Shown: positions 26,698 through 36,609 of the stretch, piece by piece
Numbering within the stretch: the first letter of the stretch is position 1
Layout: every line of letters begins with the position of its first letter
Assembly (NCBI GenBank): GCA_965222515.1
Contig: CBDCUE010000009.1
Span: forward strand, 1 to 64,000
Reading direction: 5' to 3'
Source of the DNA: CBDCUE01 sp965222515
Lineage (GTDB): Bacteria; Pseudomonadota; Alphaproteobacteria; Rickettsiales; JABIRX01
Length of the DNA: 64,000 nucleotides
Position numbers and translations under genes: made by a program
Notes under the pieces: model-generated
Seen by the model: only the letters and a program-made list of their open reading frames with translations
Told to the model about the DNA's origin: nothing
Databases searched by the model: none

Positions 26698-27554
26698 AAT
26701 CCTATGCAAAAATAAATTTATATTTGAATATATTAGGTAGAGATAAGGAAAATTATCATAATTTGGATAGTCTTTTTGCTTATGTTGATTTATTTGATCT
26801 TTTGCAAATAAACAAAATAAAGGAAGAAAAACATAAAATAGAGGGGGATTATCTGATAGATAATGAAAATATAATTTTAAAAACAATTTTTTTATTTGAA
26901 AAAAATTATCAAATCAAGAATCCTCAAAAATTTCAGATAAAGCAGCAAAAAAATATCCCCATAGGGGCAGGATTAGGAGGTGGTTCTAGTAATGCTGCTG
27001 TGATTTTGGATTTTTTATATGATTTTTATGAAATTAAGGAGGTTTTTGCCAAGAAAATCGAGCTAGCTTTGCAATTAGGGGCCGATGTACCGTTTTTTAT
27101 GAGCAAAGAACATAAAATATTATCTGGAAGGGGTGAGAAAATTGAAAAAATAGTAAAAAATTTGCCAGAATATGATTTATTGATTATCAAACCAAAGCAA
27201 TCACTTGCAACTAAAGATATTTTTGATTTAATAAGAAAAGAAAAAAACAGCTCCTCATCTCTACAAAAACAGGAAGCTATGAACGATATTTTAAACTCAG
27301 AGAAAAACTGGAATTTTTTAAAAAAGCAAAAAAATGCTTTAACTAAAGCAGCGATTAAACTATGCCCAGAAATAGCAAATATTTTAAATTATTATCAAGA
27401 TAATAATGATATTATTGCTAGAATGACTGGTAGCGGGTCTTGTTGTTTTTTCTTATATAAAAATATTTTAGATTCTTTAGAAATCGCTAAAATAGATAAA
27501 AAGTTTACTAATCATTTAATTATAAAAACAAAAATAAAAAATAATGTCTATTAA
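26688..27554 (+). CDS. ispE: 4-diphosphocytidyl-2-C-methyl-D-erythritol kinase
   Basis: Fourth step of the MEP isoprenoid pathway. 288 aa, GHMP kinase. Seen: SYAKINLYLNILG (5-17), the ATP loop PIGAGLGGGSSNA (91-103), GADVPFF and the C-terminal MTGSGSCCF. It overlaps folC at its start and tgt at its end by about 10 bases each. ispA further on in the window uses its pathway's product. Confidence 0.95.
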   Translation: MLLKSYAKINLYLNILGRDKENYHNLDSLFAYVDLFDLLQINKIKEEKHKIEGDYLIDNENIILKTIFLFEKNYQIKNPQKFQIKQQKNIPIGAGLGGGSSNAAVILDFLYDFYEIKEVFAKKIELALQLGADVPFFMSKEHKILSGRGEKIEKIVKNLPEYDLLIIKPKQSLATKDIFDLIRKEKNSSSSLQKQEAMNDILNSEKNWNFLKKQKNALTKAAIKLCPEIANILNYYQDNNDIIARMTGSGSCCFFLYKNILDSLEIAKIDKKFTNHLIIKTKIKNNVY

Positions 27555-28665
27555 GTTTCAAATAAATTCAAGATCAGAAAAAGCAAGAGAAGGAGTTTTG
27601 CAAACAGCTCACGGAGAGATAAAAACTCCTGCTTTTATGCCAGTAGGAACTTTGGCTACGGTAAAAGGAATGTTTCCAGAATTTGTAGAAAATTGCGGGG
27701 CTGATATTATTTTAGGTAATACTTATCATTTAATGCTCAAGCCAAGTGCTGAATTAATTGCAAAAATGGGAGGTTTGCATAAATTTATGAATTGGCACAA
27801 ACCTATTTTAACTGATTCTGGAGGTTTTCAAGTTATGTCTTTGGCAGAACTTAGAAAAATAACTGAAGAAGGGGTAAGATTTAGATCTCATATTGATGGT
27901 AGCTCTCATATGCTAACCCCAGAGCGATCTATGGAGATACAACATCTTTTAGGTTCTGACATTACTATGATTTTTGATGAATGTCCTAGCTTTCCTCTTA
28001 GCTATGAAAAAATAAAAAAATCTATGGAATTATCCTTAAGATGGGCAGAGCGATCAAAAAAAGCATATTTAAACAGAGATGGTTATGGTTTATTTGCTAT
28101 TGTGCAAGGTGGTATATATCAAGATCTAAGAAAGACATCTGCTGAAAAACTGCAAGAAATTGGCTTTGATGGTTATGCAATTGGAGGTTTAGCAGTGGGT
28201 GAAGGACATAAATTGATGATTGAGGTTTTAGCATATGCAGTAGATTATTTGCCAGAAAAAAAACCTCATTATTTGATGGGAGTTGGCAAACCAGTAGACA
28301 TTGTGGCAGCTGTTGGACAAGGAATTGATATGTTTGATTGTGTAATACCAACTAGATCAGGAAGAAACGGTCAGGCTTTTGTAAGAGATGGTAGAATAAA
28401 TATTAAAAATGAAAAATATAAATTAGACAAAAAACCATTAGATGAAAAATGTAAATGTTACAGCTGCACTAATTTTTCCAGAGGGTATCTTAACCATCTT
28501 TTTAAAGCTAGAGAAATGTTGGGACCAATGTTATTAACAAATCATAACATTCATTATTATCAAGATTTAATGCAAGAAATAAGAGATGAAATAAAAGCAA
28601 ATAATTATCAAAAGTTCTCTCAAGATTTCTTACAAAAACATCATTTAGATAAAAAACCTTTATAA
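27544..28665 (+). CDS. tgt: Queuine tRNA-ribosyltransferase
   Basis: Swaps guanine-34 for preQ1 in tRNAs with GUN anticodons. 373 aa. Seen: the catalytic aspartate in TDSGGFQVMSL (90-100), IVQGGIYQDLR, GIDMFDCVIPTRSGRNG with the nucleophile aspartate, and zinc ligands CKCYSC. Last gene of the rlmH-folC-ispE-tgt group; convergent with the next small gene. Confidence 0.96.
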   Translation: MSIKFQINSRSEKAREGVLQTAHGEIKTPAFMPVGTLATVKGMFPEFVENCGADIILGNTYHLMLKPSAELIAKMGGLHKFMNWHKPILTDSGGFQVMSLAELRKITEEGVRFRSHIDGSSHMLTPERSMEIQHLLGSDITMIFDECPSFPLSYEKIKKSMELSLRWAERSKKAYLNRDGYGLFAIVQGGIYQDLRKTSAEKLQEIGFDGYAIGGLAVGEGHKLMIEVLAYAVDYLPEKKPHYLMGVGKPVDIVAAVGQGIDMFDCVIPTRSGRNGQAFVRDGRINIKNEKYKLDKKPLDEKCKCYSCTNFSRGYLNHLFKAREMLGPMLLTNHNIHYYQDLMQEIRDEIKANNYQKFSQDFLQKHHLDKKPL

Positions 28666-28676
28666 AAAAGGTCTTT
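28651..28676. terminator. Probable bidirectional terminator between tgt and a small gene
   Basis: ACCTTT, a short loop, then AAAGGT with A-rich and T-rich flanks, placed between convergent stops. Confidence 0.5.
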
Positions 28677-28918
28677 TAACATAATTTTCTGCTTCTTCCT
28701 CTAGATCTGGATATTCTTTTTCTTAAAAATACTAGTTTATTATCAATCAATTGAGAGGCGAGTATGCTTTTCATTGCAGGGGACATTTCACCAGCTCTTT
28801 TTGCTGCTTCTTGATTTTCTTGATGCAATCTAACTGCAGACATAATAGTAAATAATCTTTTATTATTGGCCCTTATTATGTCGCTTTTTAAGCGTTTTTT
28901 TGTTTTTTTTATTTTCAT
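28676..28918 (-). CDS. Small basic protein of unknown function
   Basis: 80 aa, strongly basic: MKIKKTKKRLKSD at the start, an amphipathic middle (QENQEAAKRAGEMSPAMKSI) and an Arg-rich end RKRISRSRGRSRKL. I do not recognise a family. Charge suggests a nucleic-acid or ribosome-associated role. It follows aspS and a 28-residue ORF on the same strand, 19 bases after the latter. Confidence 0.55.
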   Translation of the reverse strand: MKIKKTKKRLKSDIIRANNKRLFTIMSAVRLHQENQEAAKRAGEMSPAMKSILASQLIDNKLVFLRKRISRSRGRSRKLC

Positions 28919-28937
28919 AGCTTCCCTTTTATAAAAA

Positions 28938-29024
28938 TCATTTTTTTGATTTTTTCTTTCTTCTTTTTAAATTAGCTCTTAAGTTTTCAGCTAAAATTTC
29001 TTCTTTAGTTTTTTCATTACTCAT
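28938..29024 (-). CDS. 28-residue lysine-rich peptide overlapping the aspS stop
   Basis: MSNEKTKEEILAENLRANLK followed by RRKKKSKK and a stop. The ATG overlaps the aspS stop region by 8 bases, as in coupled genes. It resembles the short 'LAENLRxNLKRRK' basic proteins annotated as hypothetical in many alphaproteobacteria. Function unknown. Confidence 0.5.
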   Translation of the reverse strand: MSNEKTKEEILAENLRANLKRRKKKSKK

Positions 29025-30831
29025 TATCTTCCTCATATTTTTTTAATGCTTTAGGTGATAAATTAATATTTAATTCTTTTAATTGCTTTGGATTAACATA
29101 ATTTGGTGCATCCATCAATAAATCTACTGCTTGACCATTCATAGGAAAAGCAATCACTTCTCTAATATTTTCAGTGTCTGCTAATAACATCACGATTCTG
29201 TCAATTCCAGGAGCAAATCCACCATGAGGAGGAGCTCCAAATTGAAATGCCTTATGTAAAGCCGAAAAATGTTTTTCTACATCTTGATTGCTATATCCTG
29301 CAATCTCAAAAGCCTTATACATTATTTCTAGTTTATGATTTCTTATTGCTCCGCTAGATAGCTCAGCTCCATTACAAACTAAATCATATTGATAAGCTAA
29401 AATATCTAATGGATTTTGTTTTTCCAAAACTTCCATTCCACCTTGCGGCATTGAAAATGGGTTATGGCTAAAATCAATTTTTCCTGTTTCCTCATCTTCT
29501 TCAAAATATGGAAAATCAACCACCCAACAAAATTTATAAACAGAATTGTCAATTAAGTTTTCTAATTCTGCAATTCTTTTTCTTACTTTTCCTGCAATAT
29601 TAGCCGCTTTTAACTCCTTATCACAAGCAAAAAACACCGCATCACCATTTTCTAAATCAGCTACTTCTTTAATTTTTGCTAATTTTTTATCCCCCAGTAA
29701 TTTAGCAATTGGACTTTTAATTGTGCCATCTTGATTGTAAATAATGTAAGCTAGCCCCCCAGCTCCCTCTGATATTGCAAAAGCAATCATATCATCAAAA
29801 AATTTTCTAGAATTTTTGCTAGCTTTTGGAGATTTTATTGCTCTTACTACTGCACCTTTTTCAATGTTATTAGCAAAAATCTTAAAACCACTATTTTTAA
29901 AAATATCAGTTGCTTCTTTTATTTCTAAAGGAATTCTTAAATCAGGTTTATCACTACCATATTTTAACATTGCCTCTTTATAAGTAATTCTTAAAAAATT
30001 ACCTTTTTTGTCTAAATCTAATTTTTTGCAACCTAATTCCAAAAAGCATTTTTTTAATACTGGCTCTATAACATTAAAAACATCTTCTTGAGTGGCAAAA
30101 GCCATTTCCATATCTAATTGATAAAATTCTCCAGGAGATCTATCTGCTCTAGCATCTTCATCTCTGAAACAAGGGGCAATTTGAAAATATTTATCTATTC
30201 CAGAAGTAACAAGTAACTGTTTGAATTGTTGCGGGGCTTGAGGCAAAGCATAAAACTTGCCTAAATGCAACCTGCTAGGGACCAAAAAATCTCTAGCTCC
30301 TTCTGGTGAAGAAGAGGTTAAGATAGGAGTTTGTACTTCCAAAAAGCCCAAATCATTCATTTCATTTCTTAAAAAAGAAATAGTTTTTGCTCTTAGCTTT
30401 AGATTTTTCTGCATTTCTTGCCTTCTCAAATCTAAAAAACGATATTTTAATCTTAAATCTTCAGAGCAATGTTCATTATGTTCTGCTATTTGAAAAGGAA
30501 TTTGCTCTGCTGCTGATTCTAGCTCTAATTTTTCAATAACAATTTCAATTTCTCCTGTGCTAATTTTTTTATTAATAGTCTCATCAGTTCTAGCTACCAC
30601 TTTACCTGTGATAGTAACAACTGATTCTAATCTTATTTTAGCAATTTTAGCAACTTCTTTAGATTTACTAGCATCAATTACCGCCTGAGTAATGCCATAA
30701 AAATCTCTGATATCTAAAAACAACAATTCACCGTGATCTCTTTTGCCATTAACCCAACCAGAAATTCTAACTTCTGAGCCTATATTACTCTTATTTAATT
30801 GATTACAATTATGGGTTCTAAATTGATGCAT
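29017..30831 (-). CDS. aspS: Aspartyl-tRNA synthetase
   Basis: Class II synthetase, 604 aa, bacterial type with N-terminal OB-fold (SGWVNGKRDHGELLFLDIRD), motif 2 FRDEDARADRSPGEFYQLDMEMAF, the GAD insertion domain in the middle and motif 3 GGFAPGIDRIVMLLA. Alphaproteobacterial enzymes are often non-discriminating, making Asp-tRNA(Asn) as well; this cannot be told here. coaD is upstream in the same direction. A weak relative of the recurrent leader lies at about 30833-30893. Confidence 0.97.
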   Translation of the reverse strand: MHQFRTHNCNQLNKSNIGSEVRISGWVNGKRDHGELLFLDIRDFYGITQAVIDASKSKEVAKIAKIRLESVVTITGKVVARTDETINKKISTGEIEIVIEKLELESAAEQIPFQIAEHNEHCSEDLRLKYRFLDLRRQEMQKNLKLRAKTISFLRNEMNDLGFLEVQTPILTSSSPEGARDFLVPSRLHLGKFYALPQAPQQFKQLLVTSGIDKYFQIAPCFRDEDARADRSPGEFYQLDMEMAFATQEDVFNVIEPVLKKCFLELGCKKLDLDKKGNFLRITYKEAMLKYGSDKPDLRIPLEIKEATDIFKNSGFKIFANNIEKGAVVRAIKSPKASKNSRKFFDDMIAFAISEGAGGLAYIIYNQDGTIKSPIAKLLGDKKLAKIKEVADLENGDAVFFACDKELKAANIAGKVRKRIAELENLIDNSVYKFCWVVDFPYFEEDEETGKIDFSHNPFSMPQGGMEVLEKQNPLDILAYQYDLVCNGAELSSGAIRNHKLEIMYKAFEIAGYSNQDVEKHFSALHKAFQFGAPPHGGFAPGIDRIVMLLADTENIREVIAFPMNGQAVDLLMDAPNYVNPKQLKELNINLSPKALKKYEEDNE

Positions 30832-30919
30832 TTTTCTTGTAGGTTAAAATAGTATGATTTGTATTTAATATACAATTTATAAAATATTTACAATTACATA
30901 TTAATACTATTTTTAGTAA

Positions 30920-31402
30920 TTAACAATTTTTTAATCTTTTAGCCACAGTTTTAGACACTATTTTGCTGACATCGCCTTTCAAAGAAGCTATTTGTTTAAC
31001 AAATCTTGAAGAAATAAACTGTACATTGTCAGAAGCAGGTAAAAAAATAGTTTGTATATCATTATCTAATTTTGAATTCATACAAGACATTTGAAATTCA
31101 TATTCAAAATCAGAAACAGCCCTTAATCCTCTGATTAAAATTTTACTATTTTGTTTTTTGGCATAATCTATTAACAAACCAGAAAAACCATCTATTTTTA
31201 TGTTTTTATTAACTAAAAGATTCCCTTCTTCTAACGATTCTTTGATTAATTCTTGTCTTTCTTGACAAGAAAATAATGGTTTTTTATCCGTAGATTCTGC
31301 AACTGCAACAATTAATTCATCAAAAATTAATGCTGACCTTTTGATAACATCCATATGTCCTATGGTTACGGGATCAAAACTCCCTGCATAAATTGCTTTC
31401 AT
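30920..31402 (-). CDS. coaD: Phosphopantetheine adenylyltransferase
   Basis: Fourth step of CoA synthesis. 160 aa. Seen: YAGSFDPVTIGHMDVIKRS (5-23; T/HxGH nucleotidyltransferase site), LIRGLRAVSDFEYEFQM, and ISSRFVKQIASLKGDVSKIV. 54 bases after typA and upstream of aspS. Confidence 0.96.
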   Translation of the reverse strand: MKAIYAGSFDPVTIGHMDVIKRSALIFDELIVAVAESTDKKPLFSCQERQELIKESLEEGNLLVNKNIKIDGFSGLLIDYAKKQNSKILIRGLRAVSDFEYEFQMSCMNSKLDNDIQTIFLPASDNVQFISSRFVKQIASLKGDVSKIVSKTVAKRLKNC

Positions 31403-31456
31403 TATAGTTATTATTTAATGATTAAAAATTTCAATTCTAAAAAAACAATTATTTTT

Positions 31457-33268
31457 TTAGCTTCTGCCTAGTTTTTTTCTTTCAACTGAAGATAATGCTT
31501 TTTTTCTCAACCTTAAATAATTAGGTGTTACTTCCACCAATTCATCACTGGCAATATAAGACATCATTTGCTCTAAAGTCCTTTTTTTAGGAGGAATAAT
31601 TTTTAAAGCATCGTCTTTTCCTGATGCTCTAAAATTAGTTAGTTGTTTAGCTTTCAAGATATTTACTTCCAAATCATTCTCTCTGTTATGCTCGCCAATA
31701 ATCATTCCTTCATATATTTCTTCACCAGCATCAATAAACATAATCCCTCTATCTTGAAGATTATTTAAAGCATAAGGCACTGCTTTTCCTTGCCCATTTG
31801 AAATTAACATTCCATTTTTTCTTTTACCTAAATCACCTTTATATAGCTCATATGAATGAAATAAACGGTTTAGCACTCCTGTTCCTTTTGTTGCAGTCAA
31901 AAATTCTCCTTGAAAACCAATCATTGCTCTTGATGGAACATTAAAAATTATTCTAGTTTTATTAAAACCTGATGATTTCATTTCTACTAAATCAGCCTTT
32001 CTTTTATTTAATTTTTCAATTACACTAGATGAAAATTCTTCATCAACATCAATTACTACCTCTTCTATCGGCTCTAACTTTCTTCCTTGTTCATCTTTTT
32101 TCAACAAAACTTTAGGCCTACCAACAGAAAGTTCAAAACCTTCTCTTCTCATATTCTCAACCAACACTCCCAATTGCAACTCTCCTCTACCACCAATTTC
32201 AAAAGAATCTTTATCTTCCGCTTCAGAAAAAGTAATAGCAACATTAGTTATTGATTCTGCTTCTAGCCTATCTCTAATAATTCTAGAAGTTACTTTGCTT
32301 CCATCTCTTCCTGCAAGCGGTGAGTTGTTTACAGAAATAGTAATGGACATTGTTGGCGGATCAATCGGAGTAGATTTAATTGCTTCTGTTACTTTTTCAT
32401 CACAAACAGTGTCTGCAACAGTTGTTTTAGGCAAGCCTGCAACAACCACAATATCTCCTGCCTGCACCTCTTCTGCTGGAATTTTATTAATTCCAGAAAA
32501 TGTAAATAGTTTAGTTAATCTTGACCTTTCTATTAATTTATTTTCTAAATCAATAGATTTTACTGGCATATTAACCTTGCCAATTCCAGAATAAACTTTT
32601 CCAGTTAAGATTGGCCCTAAAAAATTATCTGCTGAAAGCATTGTTGCAAGCATCGAAAAAGGCTTACTATTATCAACATTTGGACTAGGTACATAATCAA
32701 TCACCAAATCTAGCAATGGAGTTAAGTTCTTTCTCTCATCCTTCAAATCAACAACTCCCCAGCCACTTCTACCTGATGCATAAATTACAGGAAAATCTAA
32801 TTGCTCTTCATTAGCCTCTAAAGAAACAAATAAATCAAATATCTCATCCAAAACTTCATCTTCTCTACGATCAGACCTGTCTATTTTATTGATTACTACA
32901 ATTGGTTTTAGACCAAGAGACAAAGCTTTTGACAAGACAAATTTTGTTTGTGGCATAGGTCCTTCCGCAGCATCAACCAACAAAACAACCCCATCTACCA
33001 TTGACAAAACTCTTTCTACTTCTCCGCCAAAATCAGCATGTCCTGGAGTGTCAATAATATTTATTTTAACATCTTGCCAATTAATTGCAGTACATTTTGC
33101 CAAAATAGTAATTCCTCTTTCTCGCTCAAGATCATTGCTATCCATAACTCTTTCTGCTACTTGCTCTTTTTCGTGGAACACTCCACTTTGTGCCAAAATA
33201 GCATCGATTAAAGTTGTTTTTCCATGATCTACATGGGCAATAATTGCAATATTTCTGATTGTTTTCAT
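31457..33268 (-). CDS. typA: Ribosome-associated GTPase TypA/BipA
   Basis: Translational GTPase linked to ribosome assembly and stress. 603 aa. Seen: AHVDHGKTTLIDAIL (11-25), ERGITILAKCTAI, DTPGHADFGGEVERVLSMV, NKIDR, and the TypA-specific C-terminal region. Starts 3 bases after gmk, in the nuoE-gmk-typA-coaD-aspS run. Confidence 0.97.
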   Translation of the reverse strand: MKTIRNIAIIAHVDHGKTTLIDAILAQSGVFHEKEQVAERVMDSNDLERERGITILAKCTAINWQDVKINIIDTPGHADFGGEVERVLSMVDGVVLLVDAAEGPMPQTKFVLSKALSLGLKPIVVINKIDRSDRREDEVLDEIFDLFVSLEANEEQLDFPVIYASGRSGWGVVDLKDERKNLTPLLDLVIDYVPSPNVDNSKPFSMLATMLSADNFLGPILTGKVYSGIGKVNMPVKSIDLENKLIERSRLTKLFTFSGINKIPAEEVQAGDIVVVAGLPKTTVADTVCDEKVTEAIKSTPIDPPTMSITISVNNSPLAGRDGSKVTSRIIRDRLEAESITNVAITFSEAEDKDSFEIGGRGELQLGVLVENMRREGFELSVGRPKVLLKKDEQGRKLEPIEEVVIDVDEEFSSSVIEKLNKRKADLVEMKSSGFNKTRIIFNVPSRAMIGFQGEFLTATKGTGVLNRLFHSYELYKGDLGKRKNGMLISNGQGKAVPYALNNLQDRGIMFIDAGEEIYEGMIIGEHNRENDLEVNILKAKQLTNFRASGKDDALKIIPPKKRTLEQMMSYIASDELVEVTPNYLRLRKKALSSVERKKLGRS

Positions 33269-33271
33269 TTT

Positions 33272-33898
33272 TTATTTTAGTTTCTGTTCAACAAAGTTTT
33301 TATAGTCCACAGCCTTTATATAGCTTAATGAATAAAAGTCTATAATTTTCCTTATTTTCTCTGTAGTTTCTTCAATATTATTGTTTACTACGACAAAATC
33401 ATATTCATTATAATGATTTATTTCATCTTTTGCCTTTTTCATTCTATTTTCAATAATTTTCCTGCTGTCCAAGCCTCTTTTATGTAGTCTTTCTTCCAAA
33501 GCTTGCAAGGAAGGAGGAAGAATAAATATTGTTACAATATTAAGATCTTGGTGTTTGGTTACTTGCCTAGCCCCTTGCCAATCAATATCAAAGACAATGT
33601 TTTTCCCTTGATTAATTACATCAAGCACAAATTGTTTTGGAGTGCCATAAAAATTATCAAATACTCTAGCATATTCTAATAATTGATAGTTTTCTGCCAA
33701 AGAGCTGAATTTTTCGGCAGATATAAAAAAATAATCTTTACCATCTGTCTCTCCTTGTCTTTTGTTTCTAGTGGTAATGGAAACAGATAAAGATAGATCT
33801 TCTTGATAATGATCTAGTAACTTTTTGGTGATAGTAGTTTTGCCAGCACCAGAAGGAGATGATATTATTATTAATGTTCCCTGTTTTTGACTAGTCAT
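33272..33898 (-). CDS. gmk: Guanylate kinase
   Basis: Phosphorylates GMP to GDP. 208 aa. Seen: P-loop ISSPSGAGKTTITKKLL (12-28), SITTRNKRQGETDGKDYFF (GMP-binding) and DIDWQGARQV. Sits 19 bases after nuoE and 3 before typA. Confidence 0.97.
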   Translation of the reverse strand: MTSQKQGTLIIISSPSGAGKTTITKKLLDHYQEDLSLSVSITTRNKRQGETDGKDYFFISAEKFSSLAENYQLLEYARVFDNFYGTPKQFVLDVINQGKNIVFDIDWQGARQVTKHQDLNIVTIFILPPSLQALEERLHKRGLDSRKIIENRMKKAKDEINHYNEYDFVVVNNNIEETTEKIRKIIDFYSLSYIKAVDYKNFVEQKLK

Positions 33899-33917
33899 TG
33901 AGATTGTTTCTAACTTA

Positions 33918-34469
33918 CTAATTATTTAATTTGCTAGCTTCTGAGGATGTTCTACCTATTTGTGAGCCAGTTATTGTTTTTCTACCAGATTTTAAATTTT
34001 CTAAAATTTCAATAACTTTTCTTTCTGTTAAATCCTCGTAATAATCATCATTAATTTGTATCACTGGAGCATTTACACAAGCACCTAAACATTCCACTTG
34101 TTTTATGGTAAAAAAATTATCAACAGTTGTTTTGTTAACAGAAATACCAAAATGTTTTTTGATTTTTTCTAAAATTTCATCTGAGCCTCTTAGCATACAA
34201 GGTGTGGTGGTGCAAATCTGTACTAAAAATTTTCCTACTGGTTTTAAATTATACATAGTATAAAAACTTGCTACTTCATATACTCTAATTGGTGCGATGG
34301 TTAATATTGAAGCAATATAATCCATTGATTCAACAGTTAAATAATTGTCATTTTGTCTTTGAGCCAAGTCAAGCAAGCCCATAATAGCACTTTTTTCTCT
34401 GCCACTTGGATATTTTTTTATCAAAGTCTGTGCTTTTTTTTGATTCTCTTGATTAAATGTCCAAGTCAT
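33918..34469 (-). CDS. nuoE: NADH-quinone oxidoreductase subunit E (24 kDa, 2Fe-2S)
   Basis: Complex I subunit that carries the N1a 2Fe-2S cluster. 183 aa; cluster ligands C86, C91 (CTTTPC), C127 and C131 (CLGAC). No other nuo gene is in the window; downstream is gmk, so this subunit is separated from nuoF. Scattered nuo genes are known in Rickettsiales. The last 20 residues are a tail of low conservation. Confidence 0.95.
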   Translation of the reverse strand: MTWTFNQENQKKAQTLIKKYPSGREKSAIMGLLDLAQRQNDNYLTVESMDYIASILTIAPIRVYEVASFYTMYNLKPVGKFLVQICTTTPCMLRGSDEILEKIKKHFGISVNKTTVDNFFTIKQVECLGACVNAPVIQINDDYYEDLTERKVIEILENLKSGRKTITGSQIGRTSSEASKLNN

Positions 34470-34557
34470 TTTATAATTATTAATTATGAAAGATAATATA
34501 ATGAGCTACAATATTATAACAAAATGCTTAATAATCAAACATAAATTAACAAGTTTT

Positions 34558-35280
34558 ATGACAAACTATAGAATTATATTTGTAACTGCTTTAAAATGCG
34601 AAGCAGATTCTATTATTAAATATTACAAATTAAAAAAACTATTAAATATTACTGAATATCAAATTTTTAGTGATAAAAAACAAAATATTTTTTTAGCAAT
34701 CTCTGGAATAAAAGGTATTAATGCTAGCTCTTTAATAGGTTTTTTGGCAGGAAAAACAATTTTAACCAAATATAGTGTTTTAATTAATTACGGTATTGCA
34801 GGATCTTGTTCTTTTGCTGTAGGAGATTTTATTGAAATCCACAAAATATCTCACAAATCTTTTAAGCAAAGTTTTTACCCTCTCTCTAGCAAGATTTCTT
34901 GCCAAAAAGCAGCATTGCAAACCATAGATAAAGAACAGCAAGAATATAAAGAAATTATGGATATGGAAGCATATTATATTTTTGCTACTAGTCTCAAATA
35001 TATTTCTCTAGAAAATATTTATATTTTTAAAATTATTTCTGACAATAAAGAATCGGATTTAAAAGAAGTTAACCAGAGTTTTGTAGAAAATTTAATTGAA
35101 AAGAATTTGCAAAAACTTATAAAAACAAAAGAAAAATTGCAAGCCTTATCAGAAAGATTATATAAAATAGAATTTTATCCTGAAGAATTTTATCAAAGAA
35201 ACAATGATAACTTAAGTTTTTTTGAAAAAAACAAACTTAAAAAAGAATTAATTAAAATAAAAAATGGTGAATTCTTGTAA
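34558..35280 (+). CDS. Nucleoside phosphorylase/hydrolase-like protein (MTA/SAH nucleosidase superfamily)
   Basis: Superfamily pattern seen: IIFVTALKCEADSI at the start, NYGIAGSC...VGDF in the middle, MDMEAYYIF (purine and ribose contacts) and KIISDNKESD with the catalytic aspartate. The reading frame is open from 34486, but homology begins at MTNYRIIFVTAL, so I prefer 34558. About 240 aa. In alphaproteobacteria such proteins sit in hopanoid or nucleoside-salvage loci; the substrate here is unknown. Divergent from nuoE. Confidence 0.75.
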   Translation: MTNYRIIFVTALKCEADSIIKYYKLKKLLNITEYQIFSDKKQNIFLAISGIKGINASSLIGFLAGKTILTKYSVLINYGIAGSCSFAVGDFIEIHKISHKSFKQSFYPLSSKISCQKAALQTIDKEQQEYKEIMDMEAYYIFATSLKYISLENIYIFKIISDNKESDLKEVNQSFVENLIEKNLQKLIKTKEKLQALSERLYKIEFYPEEFYQRNNDNLSFFEKNKLKKELIKIKNGEFL

Positions 35281-35432
35281 CATTACCTGCATCAAAAATC
35301 TTTTACCAAAGAAGTAATTTTAAATTCAAAGAAAACCTCAAAGCAACTGCTCCTCCCTTCATACTGTTTTGCAAATTAAAAACAGCATTATACTATCTCC
35401 AGTTGCTCAATTAATAATTAAAAAAATATTAC

Positions 35433-36605
35433 CTACCTAAACTTACTCTCAAAAGAATATAAATCAAAAATTTTTTTATGCTGTTTTATAGCAAATCGGT
35501 CGGTCATTCCTGCTAAATAATCTGTAATTATCTCTATTTGTTCATTCTTGTTTTTAGCTCTTTTATATAATTCCTGCAAATGTTTTTCTAAACAATTTGG
35601 ATTTTTTTGATAAAAATTGAAAAGATCTGTAAGAATAGTATCAGATTTTTTGCTCATTATGGCAATTTCGTGATGATGATATATTTTCTCAAATAGAATC
35701 TTTTTGATTTTTTTAATCTCTTGCTTCATTTTTGCACTAAATCCTGCTATCATTTTTTTATGATTATAAATATCTTGCACAGAATTTACCTGATGTTTTT
35801 TAATATTATCAGAAGTAGTGTTAATTATATCATCAATCATTGCAGTATATATTATACCCCTTGCTTGATGTATTTTTTTACTAAAAGATATCTCTTTGCC
35901 ATATTTTTTTTCTACCAAAAGAAAAGCATTTTTTACCAAATCCACAGAATCAAAATCTTCAACTGTAATTAATCTAGCATTAAATCCATCATCTATATCA
36001 TGATTATTATAAGCAATATCATCAGAAAAACCAGCAATTTGAGCCTCTAACGAGGGGTACTTAGCAAGCTTCAGATCATAAATCTTATTATATTTCTTTA
36101 AATAATAAGGTGTGTTCTTGTCAATTTTTATAATGCCATTATGTTTTATAATACCTTCCAAAACTTCAAAACTTAAATTCAATCCTTCAAACTCTGCATA
36201 AGGACTTTCCAAAGAAGTTACAATTTTTAAAGCATTAGCATTATGATCAAAGCCATAATATTTTTTACTTAAATTATGCAAAATATATTCTCCAGCATGA
36301 CCAAAAGGGGGGTGACCAATATCATGAGCCAAAGCAATTGCCTCAGTTAAATCTTCATCTAAACCTAGCTTTTTTGCCAAAACTCTAGCAATTTGAGCTA
36401 CCTCCAAGGAGTGAGTAAGTCTTGTTCTAAAATGATCTGATTCATAATTCACAAATACTTGAGTTTTATATTCCAACCTCCTAAAGCTTTGCGAATGAAC
36501 AATTCTATCTCTGTCTCGCTGAAAAGCCGTTCTATTATTTGCAGATTTTTCTACAAACAACCTGCCCTTAGATTCTTGATGTTTGCAAGCATATTTTTTT
36601 AACAT
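35433..36605 (-). CDS. dgt: Deoxyguanosinetriphosphate triphosphohydrolase-like protein
   Basis: HD-domain dNTPase, 390 aa (type 2). Seen: RDRDRIVHSQSFRRLEYKTQVF, TRLTHSLEVAQIAR (first His of the HD site), AIALAHDIGHPPFGHAGE (HD doublet) and the later FSDDIAYNNHDIDDG with the last metal ligand. Starts 4 bases after the AAA ATPase remnant but that gene is broken, so operon membership is uncertain. Confidence 0.93.
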   Translation of the reverse strand: MLKKYACKHQESKGRLFVEKSANNRTAFQRDRDRIVHSQSFRRLEYKTQVFVNYESDHFRTRLTHSLEVAQIARVLAKKLGLDEDLTEAIALAHDIGHPPFGHAGEYILHNLSKKYYGFDHNANALKIVTSLESPYAEFEGLNLSFEVLEGIIKHNGIIKIDKNTPYYLKKYNKIYDLKLAKYPSLEAQIAGFSDDIAYNNHDIDDGFNARLITVEDFDSVDLVKNAFLLVEKKYGKEISFSKKIHQARGIIYTAMIDDIINTTSDNIKKHQVNSVQDIYNHKKMIAGFSAKMKQEIKKIKKILFEKIYHHHEIAIMSKKSDTILTDLFNFYQKNPNCLEKHLQELYKRAKNKNEQIEIITDYLAGMTDRFAIKQHKKIFDLYSFESKFR

Positions 36606-36609
36606 AATT

